Shown here piece after piece: positions 1-10,346 of a DNA stretch of 64,000 nt. A model generated the notes under the pieces. It did no database searches, was not told where the DNA came from, and worked only from the letters and a program-made list of their open reading frames with translations. The DNA is from Ischnura elegans. Its lineage: Eukaryota > Arthropoda > Insecta > Odonata > Coenagrionidae. A program made the translations under genes and the position numbers. The DNA is taken from positions 46,605,812-46,669,811 of the forward strand of contig NC_060259.1 of assembly GCF_921293095.1 (NCBI RefSeq), in the 5' to 3' direction. The first letter of the stretch is position 1; every line of letters starts with the position of its first letter.

Positions 1-573
1 AATGAGGAGTGTGGATTTTGGCATCATGGATCTAAATTATGTTAATATCATAAATCGTAAATACCTAGAAGTAGGCTAGGAACATTGAAATATTTAATTC
101 CCTTTAAAGTATTTGTTGGTCTATGCTATAATGCCGTTTTGCTGAAAACCCTAAAAATAACCGTAGAACTTCGTTTAAAAGTTCTACAGGCATTGAAAAA
201 TGAAAGGAATACATTGATGAACTGACATTTAATGCAACAGTAACAATTAAAAAAAATTAAAATTGCACTGGTAACAATTAACTGACCGCAAAAGTACGCC
301 GGGATGGGCTGCTCTCGGGGAAAAGGGTCGAGGATTATCCCCACTAGGAAAGGTCATTAAGGGGAGGAAGCGACTACCTGGTCAGTCCCAAGCCGAAAAA
401 AAACTCCGTACGGGGCGAAAAAGAAAATCTCAAACCCTTCGTAGAGCCAAAAGCAACTTCCCGCGAAGGAGCTCGGCGCGAAAAGGTTAATCAATATTTT
501 GGGTTAATTATATATTTGAGTTACAATAAAAGCGAATTATTTGCAAAAATAAAAGAGTTCCGAAAGAAAAGGA
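1..573. other. Non-coding, nothing recognised
   Basis: No ORF here looks real; the 72-codon minus-strand frame at 126-344 has no recognisable domain. A short phrase at 118-140 (near CTATGCTATAATGCCGTTTTG) recurs in similar form at 1437-1460, just after the direct repeat there, so at least part of this stretch is probably repeat-derived. Confidence 0.4.
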
Positions 574-574
574 A

Positions 575-750
575 AATGGCTCATTTGACCTGGGGACCAA
601 CGTTGCGTATACGCATCGTTTCACCAACCGCAAACTAAAAACAATAAAAATATTAAAATCGATAATTTGCCTTATTTCAGTCTGTTTTATTGCTAATTCA
701 TCAAAATATTTGGAATTTTTAAGTTATTACCATGCTTGGGATTTAATGGG
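575..750. mobile_element. piggyBac-like MITE (decayed left end)
   Basis: The right end reads into AATGGG followed by TTAA at 751-754, the expected outer end of a TTAACCC-type terminal repeat. The left end (CATTTGACCTGGGGACCAAC from 582) resembles the left end of the better preserved element at 2971-3179: both have a CATT-x-GACC core followed by CCAA and GTTGC. No left TTAA survives. There is no coding capacity, so it would be non-autonomous. The piggyBac assignment rests on the TTAA and the CCC terminus and is an inference. A 12-bp palindrome, TGCGTATACGCA, lies near the left end. Confidence 0.5.
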
Positions 751-777
751 TTAATGTACCATTAGGGAATGTTTTAC

Positions 778-1436
778 GTAGACACATGTTGTGAGAAGCA
801 TTCCATACCATTGCAGGAATAAGAACTGCTCTACCCATGTAATTACTCTCATATCTTGGTTTTCTGGTCAGGATCCATTAAGGTGGTCTGCCCTGTGCAC
901 CTCACGGGCTTATTTCGGGACACATTAGCGCATTAATGTTTTCTTGGAAAAACTTATTATCCTCCAACTGGCACACCTAAGAGTATATTGGTGTAAGTAT
1001 TCGCCTACTGAAATATGTACGTGGAAGATGATAACCTCACTCTTCTCGGAATAGCTCATTTTCTTTTCAAAATTTTCTTGGCGTGTATTCAAATTTAGCC
1101 GTTAAATATGTGTACGCATTCAGCGGAATATACCTATACCAGGGATGGTTTCTGTAGACCCCTGCTGTGCGATGCAGCCCATACCATGAATGAAAGAAAA
1201 CTGCACCACCCAGGTAACTACTCTCATATCTTGCTTCTCTGGTCAGGATCCATTAAGGTGGTCTGCCCTGTGGCCCTCACGGGCTTATTTCGGGTCACAT
1301 TAGAGCATTAATGTTTTCTTGGAAAAACTTATTATCCTCCAACTGGAACACCCAAGAGTATGTTGGTGTAAGTATTCTCCTACTGAAATATGTACCCGGA
1401 GGATGATAACCTCACTCTTCTCGGAAAAGCTCATTT
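778..1436. repeat. Direct duplication, about 280-bp units
   Basis: A block at 778-1060 recurs at 1154-1436, offset about 375 bp, with scattered substitutions and small indels. Both contain the phrases CTCATATCTTG, GGTCAGGATCCATTAAGG and GTGGTCTGCCCTGTG in the same order, and both end near CTCACTCTTCTCGGAA. About 93 unrelated bases separate them. The copies differ enough to be an old duplication. No LTR landmarks (TG...CA ends, primer-binding site) were seen, so I do not call it a retrotransposon. Small ORFs at 1108-1311 and 1467-1670 are incidental. Confidence 0.85.
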
Positions 1437-2424
1437 GGCTATGATATAGTGCCGTTTTGGGATATTTCACCCGTAAACAAGCAGGTTACTTATCTTTAAC
1501 CACAATTTTACCGGAGTAAAATTAGGGTAATAATGGGGTAAAATATCTTTTGTGTTGGCTGGGACATTAATTTGGCCCCTCCTCCTAACTGATGCTACAA
1601 AGTATAAATACTGGCGACTGGGTCCAACGGGATCATTTCCAGTCCTACTGCACCCGAGGAAATAGCTCATCTAGAAATTTGAAACATCGGCAGTGCATTG
1701 TTGAAAGTGTAGTGTTCTACGGTGTTCATAATTTTAAAACCCATCGGAAGTTTGTTGGTTAATTGTGTAGTACTATGTGGTGACTAACTTTTTTCCAAAA
1801 AATACAACGAAAGTGTATCGGTTGACTTGACAATCAACCTCTCCAGAAACTGACAACTGTTCCAGAAAGCTAGAAACAGGTAAGTGTTCTTATTATTTTC
1901 ATATTTGAAAGTATGAATTGCTTCTATGATTTAAACCGATCCTTCACGGAGTCACCGCGGCGGAGGCGCGAATAAAAACTGTACCGGTGAGCCTAGACTC
2001 ACCCCAACCAGTCAGTTTACAAAGTAATTTAAAAATGGCGCACGTGATCTGTTGCTAGTGTAATGTAGTGTTTGTGAGAAAGAGAAACGTACAACTAAAA
2101 ATTCAGATTAATTACGAATGACAATAACAATGAATTCTTCGTCAAAATATTAAATTTTGTGCTTATTGTTATTTTTTTATTATAATTCTTTTTTATTTTT
2201 TATTTTCATTTTCTATTGTAAAGAACAATGGTCTTTACTTATTATTTTTTTCTTTATATATGATTTTTGGTAATTATTTATATTTTTTGTGAGAAAGCAC
2301 ACTTTTTTTCTATTAAATACAGAAATGAGAATTTAATCTTGCCTAACTTAAAATTAAAAGAAGGAAAAGACATAGAAAAGACTCATAGCAGAGCAATTTG
2401 TTGAGGCAGTGCATGTGTCGTTGG
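1437..2424. other. Non-coding, nothing recognised
   Basis: AT-rich sequence, with very T-rich tracts at 2160-2310. A CTAGACTCACCCCAACC-containing patch near 1990 is GC-richer than its surroundings. I see no gene, tRNA or terminal repeat. Confidence 0.4.
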
Positions 2425-2427
2425 GTG

Positions 2428-2945
2428 TCAGATGTTTTCAAGGAGTGTATTTCTAGTGCCCTTTAACCTGGACTTAAAGTTTTTAACTAAGTGCGAAATG
2501 AAGTCGTTCATTGATGGGAGCTTATGTGCCTTTAGCACGTCAGAGATTTTGACCAAGCGGGAGAGTTGGAGTAGGTGTCTGATTGATTTATTTTGGAACA
2601 CTTCGAGTTTCCTGCGAATTATTCTATTTTTGGCGTAGATTTCGAATGCGTAAAATATCACCGGTCGCACTATGGATTTATAAATACGAATCCATGAACT
2701 GTGGGAGAGTGAAGTGGAGGGAGAGGAGAGACAAGAAAAGGCTTGTCGAACAGCAATAGCTTTACCGGAGCAATATTTTAGATGGGGAATGAAACTCAGT
2801 CTACTGTCGGGAATGACGCCGAGGAATTTGTGCGTGGTTGCTCTAGGTATTGCCTGTTTGTTAAAGTATGGAGAGATTGTTGCTCTACCTGTTCAAGTTT
2901 TTTCCCACCTACTTTTATCTTGAGTCTCGCATTCCTCGCTCAGGG
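2428..2945 (-). pseudogene. Non-LTR retrotransposon RT fragment, decayed
   Basis: Minus-strand translation gives the C-terminal half of a LINE reverse transcriptase. From high to low coordinate: a palm-end segment with GGKKLEQVE (about 2895-2940), then after a frameshift KFLGVIPDSRLSFIPHLKY (about 2785-2845, matching the usual KFLGV-x-LD-x-L-W-x-x-H block), then IRIYKSIVRPVIFYAFEIYA and RKLEVFQNKSIRHLL (2560-2700). At least one frameshift and an in-frame stop interrupt it. The catalytic YADD region and everything upstream are missing. The arrangement suggests a Jockey/R1-like or related LINE; the clade is uncertain. It is a dead fragment. Confidence 0.75.
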
Positions 2946-2966
2946 GTCGGCAAAAGAATATTAGGA

Positions 2967-3183
2967 TTAACCCATTATGACCCAATGTTGCTTCTATGCA
3001 GCATCAATAATTTGTAAATTTTATGCTCTATTTAGGAAATATCTACTCTACGCATAACTTTATGATGTAAATTATAATTAAGGCATATTTAGCTACCACG
3101 ATAATCATGATACGGTGCAAAATGTTCAATTTTTCAAAATTTAAAATCTTGAAATTTGATATCTCCGGGTTAGAAAGGGTTAA
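2967..3183. mobile_element. piggyBac-like MITE with TTAA target duplication
   Basis: A 209-bp element (2971-3179) lies between TTAA at 2967-2970 and TTAA at 3180-3183. The left end reads CCCATTATGACCC. The right end, read inward on the minus strand, is CCCTTTCTAACCC, so the termini are imperfect inverted repeats starting CCC. TTAA duplication and CCC ends are hallmarks of the piggyBac superfamily. There is no transposase frame, so it is a non-autonomous derivative. Its left end resembles the element at 575-750. It sits directly next to the LINE fragment at 2428-2945. Confidence 0.75.
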
Positions 3184-3235
3184 TTAATATTTAAGACATC
3201 AAGGATGGGAATCTTTACAGGAGCGTAGTAGAGCC

Positions 3236-3386
3236 TAGTAGTGTAGTTTGTTATTATACGGGACGTTTTTTGGACGGTGTGGTGTGCATGTGGGAGTCCA
3301 AATGCATGCTGCATGCTGGTGATTGATCACCCCCTGCCAAACACCCTTGAGGTGGCTCGCAGGGTATTATGTAGATGTAGATGTAG
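3236..3386 (+). mobile_element. CR1/L2-like LINE family A, 3' end (copy A1)
   Basis: A 3'-UTR-only fragment. It opens GTTTGTTATTATACGGGACG, carries the family block GGACGGTGTGGTGTGCATG and ends GCAGGGTATTATG followed by repeated TAGATG. The same block recurs at 3840-3970 (plus) and, inverted, at 3976-4110 and 5205-5340. Heavy 5' truncation and a short tandem tail instead of poly(A) fit CR1/L2-clade LINEs. Confidence 0.8.
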
Positions 3387-3970
3387 TTCGAATTATACGC
3401 TTAACATACTAAGGACATTCGATGAAGATATTTTCTTAGAGGACGTGAATCATATCCTTCGTTTACCGTCGTACTATGGTAAATGTGATCATGAGAAGAA
3501 AATAAAAGAAATAGACTGCAAAACGGAGAGATTAAAAATGTCATTCCTCCCTCGTACTATTAAGGATAGCAACGTTGTCTCAAATGATAGGATTAATGGC
3601 GTCACTCGCTTGGATGACACATGGCTTATTTCCATAGTTCTAACCTTGCTAATAACTCTTATTTTATTTATATGATCTGATCTTCCGTAGTACGTTGGCG
3701 TCTACGGAAGATATAACGGCAGCGATAGAACTCAAAAATAGATTAGATGACTTTTAGTGTATCCTACTAACTTACGTAAAACTTAATGTATGTTTCTTAA
3801 TTTCATTATTATTTCTAACAGCATATGGTAGTACAATTTTTTTGTATGTGTGACGTTTTCTGGACGGTGTGGTGTGAATGTGGGAGTCCAATTGCATGCT
3901 GCATGTTGGTGATTGATCACCCCATGCCAAATACCCTAGAGGTGGCTCGGAGGGTATTGTGTTGATGTAC
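3387..3970 (+). pseudogene. LINE family A copy A2: RT C-terminus plus 3' UTR, rearranged
   Basis: The frame at about 3400-3580 encodes the last part of a CR1/L2-like reverse transcriptase (VNHILRLPSYYGKCDH, then FLPRTIKDSN, the equivalent of the usual SFFPRTIREWN ending). It aligns with minus-strand copies A3 and A4. The 3' UTR runs 3704-3970 and ends in a degenerate TGATGTACATC tail. Between them, 3657-3703 is a 47-bp piece of the same family in the opposite orientation, bounded by an 11-bp inverted repeat (ATCTTCCGTAG at 3680-3690, CTACGGAAGAT at 3702-3712). That looks like an inversion or template switch. Confidence 0.75.
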
Positions 3971-3971
3971 A

Positions 3972-5201
3972 TCTACATGTACATAATACCCTGCGAGCCA
4001 CCTCTAGGGTGTTTGGCAGGTGGTGATCAATCACCAGCATGCAGCATGCATTTGGATTCCCACATGCACACCACACCGTCCAGAAAACGTCCCGTATAAT
4101 AACAAACTATACTACTATATGCTGTTATAAATAGAATATAGAATAGAAATTCAGAGACATGCATTAAGTTTTACATAGGTTGGTAGGCTACAAGTCATGC
4201 AATCTATTTACGAGTTCTATTGCTGCCGTTATAATTTCTTATTGATCGTGGAAAAAATGACATTCGGAATCTGTTTCTTCGGCAATCTATCTATCTCTCT
4301 TATTTTATTTATATGATCTGATCTTCCGTAGTACGTTGGCGTCCGCAAGATATGGTAAACTTCGTCAGAAAAGACACTGCTCTTGAATTTATCTGAAAGG
4401 TTTAGTCTATTTTTCAATCTACGGTCCGACAGAGATTCGCATCCGAGTTTATCTAAGAGGTCAGTTACACTAACAAGACTATCGTAACGACCTTTCACAT
4501 ACCTGGCAGCTCTTCTTTGCACGCATTCTAACTCTGCTATTAAGCCTTTTTCATGAGGGTCCCAAACAATGGCAGCGTATTCCAAATGTGGTATAACGAG
4601 GGAAAAGTAGCTATCCTGTAACTGCTCTACTAGTGTTTTTCTTTTAAAATTCGTGAATGCATTCCTGAACGCTTCCTTCGTGGCGGCTTTAGCCATCCTA
4701 TATTTTTTAATTATTAGCTCGCGTTCATTAGCGGATAAATCCGTGCTGACTTTTTTCATTTTAGCATGACACTCTCTCTGTCGCCTCAATGATTTTCTCA
4801 CTTCCGCGTCGTACCATCTCGGTTCGCTGCCTTCTTTTACTATTTTACTAGGGATGTAGCTATTTATTCCCGAAGTAACGAGCGAAAGAAAAGCTTTCCA
4901 AGCATTCTCTACATTTAACTTTAATACTGATTCTTGAAACTCGGGGAAAGCATTTTTCTGATGTCTCTTAAACCCATCAAAATCAGCTCTTTTAAAAATG
5001 AAAATTTTACGCTCTTTTTTAAAGTTTACAGCGGTATTTATAGAAAACTTTACAGTTACTACCCTATGGTCACTTATTCCTTCGACAGTGCCAACGTTTA
5101 TTACCTGATGTGGTATATTTGTCGCTAATAAATCAAGAATATTTTCTCCTCTGTTTGGTGCGGATGCTATTTGAAACAATGAATTAGATGTAAAAGTGTG
5201 T
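3972..5201 (-). pseudogene. LINE family A copy A3: EN end fused to RT C-terminus, RT core deleted
   Basis: A long minus-strand frame (start at 5314 inside the neighbouring copy A4; family sequence from about 5201 to 4229) contains the end of an APE-type endonuclease (ENILDLLATNIP, then the GISDHRVVTVKF block with the SDH motif), a linker with PRWYDAEVRKSLRRQRE, and then jumps at LVEQLQD to the RT C-terminus (LVIPHLEYAAIVWDPHEKGL, VKGRYDSL, HILRTPTYYGRSDH). The roughly 300-residue RT core with the YADD site is absent. The frame shifts near its end, losing the FFPRSIR ending. The 3' UTR occupies 3975-4228 and meets the tail of copy A2 head-on. Non-functional. Confidence 0.8.
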
Positions 5202-6337
5202 AATCTACATCTACATAATACCCTTCGAGCCACCTCTAGGGTGTTTGGCAGGGGATGCATTTGGACTCCCACATGCACACCACACCGTCCAGAAAACGTC
5301 CCGTATAATAACAAACTATACTACTATATGCTGTTAGAAATAATAAGTGAATTAACACGTACGCTGCCGGGCCCGAATTCTGCTGCCATTCCGCGTGTGC
5401 CAGGCAAATATTTTCGAACCTATTACCAAACGGCAATAATGATATTGAGCCTATCTCCGGGTTTTACTAATATTTCTCGGTATATTTACATTCATTACGT
5501 GATGCGCTATCGCTTGTAACTTTATTCACGTGCGACGCCATAGGGCGTCTCCCCACTTTTGACAATGCCTAAAATTTGATGAGACGCCATTTGGCGGCTC
5601 AGGCAATTGGTTCTGCGTTCCAACTTTTTAGTGTACACTCAAAAGCTATGATTGAAAATAATGTTAAAGAAATTTTAATTGTTGATTATGCTTTCAATGA
5701 TATTTGCTATCGTACCATTACGGAATAAGGAATCATACCTATTACGGAATAAGCAATCATACCTGTATTAGAAGAAGAAAAATTACCTGTTACCTATTTA
5801 CGAGTTCTAATGCTGCCGTTATAATCTCTTATTGATCGTGGAAAAAATGACATTCGGAATCTGTCTGTTCTACAATCTATCTCTCTTATTTTATTTATAT
5901 GATCTGATCTTCCGTAGTATGTTGGCGTCCTTAAGATATGGTTCACTTCGTCAGAAAAGACACTGCTCTTGAATTTATCTAAAACGTTTAGTCTATTTTT
6001 CAATCTACGGTCCGACAGAGATTCCCATCCGAGTTTATCTAAGAGGTCAGTTACACTAACAAGACTATCGTAACGACCTTTCACATACCTGGGTTATCCT
6101 GTAACTGCTCCACTAGTGTTTTTCTTTTAAAATTCGTGAACGCATTCATGAACGCTTCCTTCGTGGTGGCTTTAGTCATCCTATATTTTTTAATCATTAG
6201 CTCCCGCTCATTAGCGGATAAATCCTTAACCTCATCCTCTTAAACCCATCAAAATCAGCTCTTTTAAAAATGAAAAGTTTACGCTCTTCTTTTAAGTTTG
6301 TAGAGGTATTTAGAGAAAACTTTGCAGTTACTACATT
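5202..6337 (-). pseudogene. LINE family A copy A4, with further internal deletions
   Basis: Minus-strand copy whose tail (CATCTACATAATACCC) lies at 5205-5225. The best frame, 5794-6084, reads MKGRYDSLVSVTDLLDKLGW and ends with FFPRSIRDYN. Relative to A3 it lacks about 104 bp (equivalent of 4503-4606) and about 220 bp (equivalent of 4743-4963, replaced by a short filler). It carries about 445 bp of unrelated DNA at 5345-5788 in its 3' UTR. It breaks off at about 6337. Both A3 and A4 break at the same LVEQLQD codons. Dead. Confidence 0.75.
5345..5788. other. Unrelated insert inside LINE copy A4
   Basis: This stretch replaces about 80 bp of family-A 3' UTR. It begins near a TTAA at 5352-5355. 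It contains a short perfect hairpin, GACGCC-ATAG-GGCGTC (5534-5549), a weaker copy of the same idea at 5583-5598, and a roughly 26-bp tandem repeat (ATTACGGAATAAG...CATACCT, two copies, 5716-5766). No transposase and no convincing terminal repeats were seen. It may be an old MITE. Confidence 0.45.
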
Positions 6338-6513
6338 TGGATTCTACGAACACCTCTCGAGAAAGTACACTAATGAAGAAAAATCTTTTTTTTATCTATT
6401 TATTTGTGATATCCATCTCATCTACATTGTTTTCATATTTTTTAAATCCTTAGATTAATAAAAATGAAATAAACAAATTCATCTCAAACAGTGATTCAAT
6501 AATTGTTTACAGG

Positions 6514-8926
6514 ATGTCGGCCCAAAACAAATCGATAGCTAAGACACAAGGCGGGGATATTTTGGCTTTTTATAAGCAAAACGAGAATGGCGACTGCATT
6601 TGCCAAGTGCAAGTGATGGACAGGGTCGGGAGTGGAAAACATCCGTGTGGCACAAAAGTTGTAAGTACAATACGGTTCTATCTCTCCGGCTAAGAAATCA
6701 TCTAATAACTCATAATTTAATATTTTAAAAGGATTCAAAAAGCGCTCTTATGAATCCTTCCTCTTTGAATCTCAGAAACTCATTTTAGAGAGTTCTGTAC
6801 GCTGGTGGGTGATGTGAATGCAAAATTCACTCAAGCCCATTTTGAGACATTCATTACCTTTAAATTTGATTATTTTTTTATGTTATTGACGAATTCTTTC
6901 TCTTTATAGACCAACAAAAATAAAAACAGAAATTGGAACTTGGAACGACACGTCAAGACGTGTCATTTTCACGAATACAACCAATATTTATCATCATTGG
7001 GACAGATGAACTTGGCAGACGAAGAACCAACTTGTGAACCTCCAATAAAAGTGATGATATCAAGCGCATACTTAATCGACATGACAACCAAGTTTATCTA
7101 CGAGGATGGGATTTCCCAAAACGCGTTGAATAACGGAGCCATGAAAGACTTAATGAACAAGCTAATCGACGGGTTGAAAAAAAACAACCAAACTTTGAGC
7201 TGGAACCATCGGAACCAAATATTCTGGCTTCGACAGAAAGCAAGTGCCGTGCGAGATGTCATTAAAGAGGAATTGAAGGTATAATATACTACAATCATTA
7301 TCCTAAAACTATTCTCATTTCATGAACTTATCTAATGTTTATTATCTTTTGCTCCAGGGGAAAATGGTAAGCCTCAAAATCGATGGCGTATCCAGATTGG
7401 GTAAGCACTTTGCTGGAGTCAACATCCAATTCGTCCAGAACGGCACGATCCACCTCAGGACTCTGGGGATTAAAGAACTGTCGGATCGACAAACGGCAGC
7501 TCATTTTCGGGCAGTAGTAACGAAGCTGTTAAATGATTACGGGATGAATTGGAATCAGATATATTCGTTCACCTCGGACGGTGGTTCGAATATGGTAAAA
7601 CTGGGTCGCCTCATCAACGAAGCTGAGGAAGAAGAAATCGAAGAAGAAGAGGACGAGCGGGCAGAAGAGCTTGAAGCTGACCTGAATAAAACAGAAGGTT
7701 TGGTAGCGATGTTCGGGACGGAGCTCGACATTACGTGCGTGCGATGTGCAGCCCATGTAATAAACCTGGCTGCAAAAGATGCCCTCACCGACCCCGCCAT
7801 CGATGACCTGGTGCGAAGTGCTCGAGAAGCGGTGAAAAAAATAAGAAAGCCCAATTTTCTACGGGATCACGGCTTCAGGAAACCTCCACTCGATGTAGAG
7901 ACGCGATGGAATTCGGCCTACGACATGTTGAGTGCGCTACAGCAGCTCGAATGTTCACCAGGCGTCAGAAAGTTTATGTCGGCGACTCATTGGGCCCAAT
8001 TGCCACAGCTTTGTGAGGTGTTGGAGCCTCTGAAAACATGGACAAAGGTCTGTGAAGGGGACCAAACAACGATGTCGGAAGTATACATTGGATTGCTTGC
8101 AGCAGAAATGAAGTTGCGAAGAATCCATCAAACTTCATTTGCTCATCCGTTCATAAGAATAATTCAGAATGCTCTAGATAACAGGAAAGACCTGATTTTT
8201 CGGAACGCAAGCTTCAAAGCTGCGCTTTTATTGGATCCATTGACCTGGATCTGTGTCAAGGGAGAAAATAGAGAGTCTGCGATCACTCACTTGGTAGGGA
8301 TTTGGGAGAAAATCGACCCCAGATCGCGGCATAGGTCGGAAGATATGGAGACCACTGACGAGGTGCCTCCCGAACCGGAAGACGTATACACCATGCTCCG
8401 GACTTTGGCTGGTGTAACCACATCTGGCCATGATTGCAGTAGACCTCAAATTCGGTCTGACATTGAGGCCTGGTTGACTGGAAAACCAACACGAGCTGCA
8501 GATACGTCACCAATGTCATATTGGGAAAACCAGGCAGCCGTACATCCCAAGATAGCAAGACTGGCTCAAGTTGTTTTTGGAGCCCCAGCTACATCATGTA
8601 GCGTGGAACGGCTGTTTTCCAGCCTCAAATGGATTTATTCGGATCTGAGGAACCGCTTGAAATCGGACCTTTTGGACGACATCTTGGTACTTCGTTCCAA
8701 CATGTGCCGAATTAAAAATTCTCAAACCCTCGAAAACAGAGTGCGGAAAGCAATGGCGGCGCATAATATTCGAGAACCCACATCACCGCCAGAAAGAACT
8801 TCCTCGCCAACCGCAAGCTCATCACTGGGCGACATACCATTGTCGAGTTTGTCGACGGCTTCGGACCCCAATCCGTACGACTTGAGGCCAGAAGATTTTG
8901 AAGATGACATGGAACCTTTTCATTGA
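6514..8926 (+). CDS. hAT-superfamily transposase, three exons
   Basis: Cuts and pastes hAT DNA transposons in the nucleus. Spliced model: exon 1 6514-6660, donor GTAAGT, 249-nt intron; exon 2 6910-7278, donor GTATAA, 79-nt intron with acceptor CTCCAG; exon 3 7358-8926. All junctions are phase 0 and give about 694 residues without a stop. Residues 28-68 form a BED-type zinc finger split by intron 1 (C28-x-C30, then H63 and H68; the C-x-C spacing is one residue shorter than usual). Asp181 in LKIDGVSRLG and Asp246 in TSDGGSNMVK match the first two catalytic acids; C299-x-x-C302-x-x-H305 and R355-W356 (DVETRWNSAYD) follow. Glu589 in the C-terminal SCSVERLFSSL block probably supplies the third, and 608-620 is the dimerisation tail. 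An acidic run at 261-280 is lineage-specific. The ATG is the first in frame after a stop at 6451, but a splice-acceptor-like TTTACAG sits just before it, so an upstream exon is possible. Confidence 0.92.
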
Positions 8927-9347
8927 ACGCCTCATTCATTCATGCATTATTGATAATTATGTGTATTTTAATTTGTAAATTTCATTACTTCTCTATCTCT
9001 GTAATGTATTTAATATTATTTTTGTGCTATGTATGTTCATATTTTATTCATGCACACAAACATTCTTGAATAAATTTTAAGCTCATCACTGGACGAAATA
9101 CCATTGTCGAGTTTTGTCGACGGCTTCGGACCCCAATCCGTACGACTTGAGGCAAGAAGATTTTGAAGATGACATGGAACCTTTTTATTGAACGCCTCAT
9201 TCATTTATGTATTATTGATAATTATGTGTATTTTAATTTGTAATTTTCATTACTTCCCTATCTCTGTAATGTATTTAATATTATTTTTGTGTTATGTATG
9301 TTCATATTTTATTCATGCACACAAACATTCTTACGAATAAATTTTAA
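8817..9347 (+). repeat. Tandem duplication of the hAT gene 3' end
   Basis: A 264-bp unit (8817-9080) containing the last 110 coding bases, the stop codon and 3' UTR is repeated at 9081-9347 with only scattered substitutions and 1-2 bp indels. Each copy carries an AATAAA poly(A) signal (9069-9074 and 9336-9341). The second copy lies after the stop and is not translated. High identity makes this a fairly young duplication. Confidence 0.95.
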
Positions 9348-9820
9348 TTCAATGCAAAGAAAGAAAATGTTGTTTTACATCGAAAAAACTGACATATTAT
9401 GTTTTTTTCACTTTCCGATAATCTTAACGTACAGAGAGCGAAAGAAGAAAGTGTTAGGAAGAGAAAACAGAAAAGTACAGCTCAAAAGTGGTTCTGATTT
9501 TTAGTAGTTTTTATTGTTAGTCATCGGAGAATTTCGCAGTTCTTCACAGCCCTGCGTGTCTATGCCAAAAATGTCTCCAAAAACTATCCCATATGGCCCA
9601 AAAACTGCGCGGAATAATTTATAAGTGCTCTCCAAAAATGTTTCAAATATAGTTAAAGTTACTAGTCATTTTAAATTCAAAGTTTTGCCATTTCTATCAC
9701 TTCTACAGTTAACTCTTTCGCTGCTGTTCAATCTCCGAAAATCTTCTCCTCACATGCTGCGAAAATGTTAAAATGCGTTTCGTGGCCCCATGGAGCAGGT
9801 ACTTCCAGGATGGGTGTGGT
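9348..9820. other. hAT 3' flank with a candidate right terminus
   Basis: Non-coding. At 9539-9556 the sequence GCAGTTCTTCACAGCCCTG reads, on the minus strand, CAGGGCTGTGAAGAACTGC. This resembles the CAGGGNTGTG start of many hAT terminal repeats and would put the element's right end about 200 bp after the gene. No matching left terminus or 8-bp target duplication was found upstream of exon 1, so this is only a candidate. Confidence 0.35.
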
Positions 9821-10346
9821 GCACACTCCGAAGGGTCGCTAATCCGCGGCCCTATCCTCGACGAGCTCATCCACGCAGGACCGTCTCCTCGACCCTACCA
9901 GCGGGGGGCCTATCTCCCGAAAAATGACCACTCTGACTGCGATTTCTAATTCAATTACTCAATGTGATCATCAAAAGTAATTGTTTTCATCGCACTCCTG
10001 CCAATCAAGCAATCAAGTACGTCTTTGAACCGTGTTTCTACGATGAAAAATAACGATTTGGTTAACTTTTCTAGAAACGTGGCTGCGGACAACCGGAAAA
10101 ATGGCCATTTCAGCAAAGTTAACAAAATCTTTATTTTTCATCGCAGAAACACGGTTCAAAGACGTACTTGATTGCATGATTTTCGGGAGTGCGATGAAAA
10201 CAATCATTCTTTGATGATCGGATTGAGTAATTGATTTTCAACTTGCAGTCGGAGAGGTCACTTTTCGGGAGGTAGTCTGCCTGCTCGTAGGGTCGAGGAG
10301 ACCTGCGTGGGTGAGCTGGTCGCGGATTAGCGACCCTTCGAAGTGC
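9821..10346. mobile_element. Long foldback (inverted-repeat) element
   Basis: Arms of roughly 240-250 bp (about 9821-10065 and 10105-10346) are inverted copies of each other around a centre near 10084. Both outer ends carry CGAAGGGTCGCTAATCCGCG. The inner parts share GCAATCAAGTACGTCTTTGAACCG and the following CATCGTAGAAACACGG-type stretch. Mismatches and small indels are scattered, with the inner half best preserved. There is no transposase. It could be a MITE or Foldback-type element; transcription across it would give a long hairpin RNA. The minus-strand ORF at 10013-10207 is incidental to the palindrome. Confidence 0.9.

Noticed and set aside
778..1436. LTR pair of a small retrotransposon
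   Set aside because: The repeats are separated by under 100 bp and lack TG...CA ends and a primer-binding site.
2160..2310. T-rich tract as a poly(A) tail of a processed copy
   Set aside because: No coding similarity upstream on the minus strand and no target duplication.
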